A stretch of 64,000 nt of DNA from an uncultured Alistipes sp. (lineage in GTDB: Bacteria > Bacteroidota > Bacteroidia > Bacteroidales > Rikenellaceae), in contig CAJUAV010000003.1 in assembly GCA_910584485.1 (NCBI GenBank), positions 1-64,000 of the forward strand, in the 5' to 3' direction. This document shows, piece by piece, positions 61,655 through 64,000 of this stretch; position 1 is the stretch's first letter, and every line of letters starts with the position of its first letter. A model generated the notes under the pieces. It searched no databases. It was not told the origin of the DNA and saw only the letters and a list, made by a program, of their open reading frames with translations. The position numbers were made by a program, and so were the translations under genes.

Positions 61655-61662
61655 TAAAGTTA
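61655..61662 (-). promoter_or_regulatory. -7 element of the dcw operon
   Basis: On the minus strand TAACTTTA is one base from TAnnTTTG, 34 nt before rsmH. It is back-to-back with the glsA promoter at 61686-61693. Confidence 0.5.
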
Positions 61663-61685
61663 GGGATTTTTCGAAAAAGAATACC

Positions 61686-61693
61686 TATATTTG
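61686..61693 (+). promoter_or_regulatory. -7 element of the glsA-glsB-like pair
   Basis: TATATTTG is a perfect TAnnTTTG match, 70 nt before the first acyltransferase gene, with a T-rich -33 region. Confidence 0.6.
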
Positions 61694-61762
61694 TCCATAT
61701 AATTTTCCGTGCGCACAGCCCCGCGGCGACCCGCGCGGAACGACCCGAAAACCCGAACCGCC

Positions 61763-62605
61763 ATGCCCGAAATCGATGTCGCCCTCGTTCTGCGCCAGAA
61801 GGCGCCCCGCCTCGCCCGCTGGATGCCGCGTTTCGCCATCGAATGGCTGCGCCGCACGATCCACGAAAAAGAGCTCAACCATATTTTCGCCTCCTGCTGG
61901 CACCTGGCTCCCCGGCCCTTCATCCGCGCCTGCTTCCGCGAGTGGCAGGTGAGCTACTCGATCGAGGGGCTCGACGCGCTCGACCCCGCAGGCCGCTACC
62001 TCTTCGTCGCCAACCACCCCTTCGGGGGCATGGACGGCATGATGCTGGCCGACAAGCTGATCGAACATTTCGGCGACGTGCGCGTCGTCGTGAACGACAT
62101 CCTGCGCCACGTCACCCCGCTCGAACCCCTCTGGGTGCCCGTCAACAAACACGGCGCCCAGTCGCTCGCCTACGCCCGCCGCTTCGAGGAGGCCTTCTCG
62201 GGCCCGCTGCCCGTGCTGACCTTCCCCGCGGGGCTCTGCTCGCGCAAGATCGACGGACGCGTGACCGACACCGAGTGGCGCCCGAGCTTCCTGAAGAAGG
62301 CCGCCGCATCGAACCGCCGTATCGTACCGATCTTCGTCGAAGGGCGCCTGTCGAACTTCTTCTACAACCTGAGCCGGCTGCGCAAGGCCCTCGGCATCCG
62401 CGCCAACATCGAAATGCTGTGGCTGCCCGACGAAATGTTCCGTCAGAAGGGGTGCCACTTCCGCATGCGCGTCGGCCGGCCGATCGACCTCGAAGAGCTG
62501 CAATCCTTCGACACAGTGCGCGCACGCATCGAGGAGGTGCGCCGCCGCTGCTACGCCCTCGAAAAAGAGCTCGCACCGTGCGGCGGAACGGAAGAAAAAG
62601 CCTAA
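61763..62605 (+). CDS. glsA: 1-acyl-glycerol-phosphate-type acyltransferase (GlsA-like)
   Basis: The 280-residue protein is a PlsC-superfamily acyltransferase with the active-site motif NHPFGGMDG (His then Asp) and the acyl-acceptor motif FPAGLCSRK. It lies directly upstream of a GNAT-type N-acyltransferase. In B. thetaiotaomicron the same neighbour pair makes glycine lipids: GlsB N-acylates glycine and GlsA then O-acylates it. By context this is GlsA, on the inner face of the membrane. A general lysophospholipid acyltransferase is the alternative. The preceding promoter is shared back-to-back with the dcw operon. Confidence 0.78.
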   Translation: MPEIDVALVLRQKAPRLARWMPRFAIEWLRRTIHEKELNHIFASCWHLAPRPFIRACFREWQVSYSIEGLDALDPAGRYLFVANHPFGGMDGMMLADKLIEHFGDVRVVVNDILRHVTPLEPLWVPVNKHGAQSLAYARRFEEAFSGPLPVLTFPAGLCSRKIDGRVTDTEWRPSFLKKAAASNRRIVPIFVEGRLSNFFYNLSRLRKALGIRANIEMLWLPDEMFRQKGCHFRMRVGRPIDLEELQSFDTVRARIEEVRRRCYALEKELAPCGGTEEKA

Positions 62606-62610
62606 CTTTG
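62603..62610 (+). promoter_or_regulatory. Internal -7 element overlapping the glsA stop
   Basis: TAACTTTG, an exact TAnnTTTG match, includes the glsA stop codon and lies 24 nt before glsB. It may give glsB a separate transcript, but no -33 TTTG is seen. Confidence 0.35.
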
Positions 62611-62634
62611 TTCCCTCAACGACTCACTCTTCGC

Positions 62635-63636
62635 ATGGAACCGATCATTCCGCCCGTCGACAGGGCGCTGCTGACAGCCGAACTCACCCCCGCCCGCAAG
62701 GTGCGCGACACGAACCGCGCAGGCAACGAAATCTACATCTTCGATGCGCACGAATGCCCCGCGCTGATGCGCGAGGTGGGACGTCTGCGCGAAGAGGCGT
62801 TCCGCGGCGCGGGCGGCGGCACGGGCAAGGCCCTCGACATCGACGAAGAGGATCTGGCCGACGACGGCTACTACCAGCTCATCGTCTGGGACCCCGCGGC
62901 GCAGCAGATCGTCGGCGGTTACCGCTTCATCGTCTGCACCGACCCCTATCCGCGCCACCTCTCGACCGAGCACTATTTCCGCTTCAGCGACCGCTTCCGC
63001 CGCCGCTACCTCTCGCGGTCGATCGAGCTGGGGCGCTCGTTCGTGCAGCCCGCCTATCAGGCGCGCGGCAACAGCAAGAGCATCTACGCCCTCGACAACC
63101 TCTGGGACGGCCTCGGGGCGATCATCGTGCTGAACCCCAAGGTCAAATACCTCTTCGGCAAGGTGACGATGTACACCACCTACCAGCAGGTGGCGCGCAA
63201 CGCCCTCATCTGGTTCCTGCGCCGCTACTTCCCCGACCGCGAACGGCTGGTCGAGGGCATCCGACCCTTGCAGCTCGACCTCGACGACCCCTACTACGAA
63301 GAGCTCTTCTCGGGGGCCGATTTCAAGGAGAACTACCGCATCCTCATCCAGAAGATCCGCGAACTGAACGAAAACATCCCCCCGCTCATCAACGCCTACA
63401 TGAACCTCTCACCCACGATGAAGGTCTTCGACACGGTGTCGAATCCCGATTTCGGCGGGGTCGAGGAGACGGGCATCCTGGTCACGGTGCCCGACATCTA
63501 CCCCGACAAGCGGCAGCGCTACATGCGCTGGAAGGGGTGGCGGCAGAACCTGCGCGCCCGCCGCGAAGCCTTCCGCATCGCCTGGATCGACCACATGGAG
63601 CGGATCAAGCGCAAGCGGCAGGAGGGGAAAAGCTGA
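62635..63636 (+). CDS. glsB: GNAT-family N-acyltransferase (GlsB-like)
   Basis: The 333-residue protein belongs to the OlsB/hemolysin-like N-acyltransferase group, recognisable from GYYQLIVWDPAAQQIVGGYR and SRSIELGRSFVQPAYQ. It has no signal peptide or membrane helix and a basic C-terminus. In Bacteroides the homologue GlsB transfers a 3-hydroxy fatty acid to glycine, the first step of glycine-lipid synthesis. Its location 29 nt after the GlsA-like gene supports this role. Ornithine or another amino acid as acceptor cannot be excluded. Confidence 0.8.
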   Translation: MEPIIPPVDRALLTAELTPARKVRDTNRAGNEIYIFDAHECPALMREVGRLREEAFRGAGGGTGKALDIDEEDLADDGYYQLIVWDPAAQQIVGGYRFIVCTDPYPRHLSTEHYFRFSDRFRRRYLSRSIELGRSFVQPAYQARGNSKSIYALDNLWDGLGAIIVLNPKVKYLFGKVTMYTTYQQVARNALIWFLRRYFPDRERLVEGIRPLQLDLDDPYYEELFSGADFKENYRILIQKIRELNENIPPLINAYMNLSPTMKVFDTVSNPDFGGVEETGILVTVPDIYPDKRQRYMRWKGWRQNLRARREAFRIAWIDHMERIKRKRQEGKS

Positions 63637-63734
63637 AAAGGGGCGGGATCCGGCCCCACACAGCCGCCCCGTCAGGAACGGGGGGGGGTGCGGCGGAGAC
63701 ACCTCTTCGGCTGCCGCTGCATATCCTCCGAGTC

Positions 63735-63821
63735 GACCTCGCAGAGGTCGGCAGCCCGCAGCCGCCCCCCGGCGGAGGGCTGCAACTCGCCGACAGGCTC
63801 GTGCCACCTCCGCTCGGCTGC
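63735..63821 (-). repeat. Structured repeat element, family II (reverse)
   Basis: On the minus strand: a segment 63807-63821 (CCTCCGCTCGGCTGC as read on plus), c hairpin 63751-63783 with outer arms GCAGCCC/GGGCTGC, and d GACCTC-GCA-GAGGTC at 63735-63749. The stretch 63637-63734 holds nothing recognisable. Confidence 0.82.
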
Positions 63822-63840
63822 GGGGCAGTTGCGATATTTC

Positions 63841-64000
63841 GATCCCGCGAGGGATCGGCGGGCCCCCGTTAAGAACGGGGTTTTACGCCGGAGGAGCCTC
63901 GGCAGGCGTTCGATCGTCGCCGCATCTCGTCCGGTTCGATCCCGTGAGGGATCGGCGGGCCGCCCCGTTAGGAACGGGGTTTTACGCCGGAGGAGCCTCG
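63841..64000. repeat. Tandem repeat of about 97-99 bp, running off the window
   Basis: One complete unit (63841-63937) and most of a second (63938-64000, cut by the window end) are nearly identical. Each starts with the d hairpin (GATCCC-GCGA or GTGA-GGGATC) and includes AACGGGGTTTTACGCCGG. The same unit occurs inverted at 60383-60520. The two-base length difference lies in the C-rich part of the first unit. Confidence 0.85.

Noticed and set aside
63841..64000. CRISPR array
   Set aside because: The tandem unit is about 97-99 bp with no short repeat/unique spacer alternation and no cas genes.

Overview
The window looks like a GC-rich member of the Bacteroidales, probably Rikenellaceae/Alistipes-like. 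This is inferred from SusC/SusD pairs, the Bacteroidetes -7 promoter motif TAnnTTTG, a glycine-lipid (glsAB-like) pair, Bacteroidetes-type mraY/ftsI/ftsL genes and glycosidases typical of gut Bacteroidales. No rRNA, tRNA, CRISPR array, integrase or transposase was seen.

Layout: (1) 0.6-8.1 kb, a DUF4957/DUF5123-like surface lipoprotein, a SusC TonB-dependent transporter and a SusD lipoprotein in one operon. (2) 8.4-16.2 kb, a small secreted protein, a phosphate-selective-type porin, the minus-strand housekeeping operon DUF177-rpmF-plsX, a short unknown protein and a lone TonB-dependent receptor. (3) 16.3-50.2 kb, two divergent glycosidase operons facing away from about 34.0 kb. Their domain content matches the rhamnogalacturonan-II (RG-II) system of Bacteroides thetaiotaomicron: GH127, a sugar MFS transporter overlapping a signal-less GH78, GH138, GH137-GH2 and a GH2 beta-galactosidase leftward; GH143-GH142, GH78, two pectin methylesterases (one carrying two DUF3826 repeats), GH140 and a GH78-GH33 fusion rightward. 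(4) 50.8-61.6 kb, a minus-strand piece of the division/cell-wall (dcw) cluster: rsmH, ftsL, ftsI, murE, mraY, murD, ftsW. mraZ and murG are not at the expected edges. (5) 61.8-63.6 kb, glsA/glsB-like acyltransferases.

The pectin genes fit one job. GH138 and GH137-GH2 would trim chain A and the tip of chain B, GH127, GH2 and GH78 would work on chain B, GH140 would cut at apiose, GH78-GH33 would remove chain C (Rha-Kdo), GH143-GH142 chain D (Araf-Dha), and the esterases would remove methyl groups. Specificities are inferred from architecture and a few catalytic residues. No regulator (HTCS or ECF sigma) lies in the window.

The most unusual content is between genes. Nearly every intergenic gap over 250 bp, including gaps inside the essential dcw operon, is filled with modular GC-rich inverted-repeat elements. 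Each element has a 5' segment 'a', a strong hairpin 'c' whose two arms together are complementary to 'a', and a small terminal hairpin 'd'. Between copies, the 'd' stem changes sequence on both sides while staying paired (GATCCC/GGGATC, GATGGC/GCCATC, GACCTC/GAGGTC, GACGTC/GACGTC, GACCTT/AAGGTC, GATTCC/GGAATC, GCAC/GTGC, GCGC/GCGC and others). Segment 'a' co-varies with the arms of 'c'. At least three sequence-unrelated families share this plan. I do not recognise these elements as a described class. They are often joined to gene 3' ends by a period-7 A/T-rich repeat that supplies the last codons (Met-Lys-Asn-stop) of several unrelated proteins.
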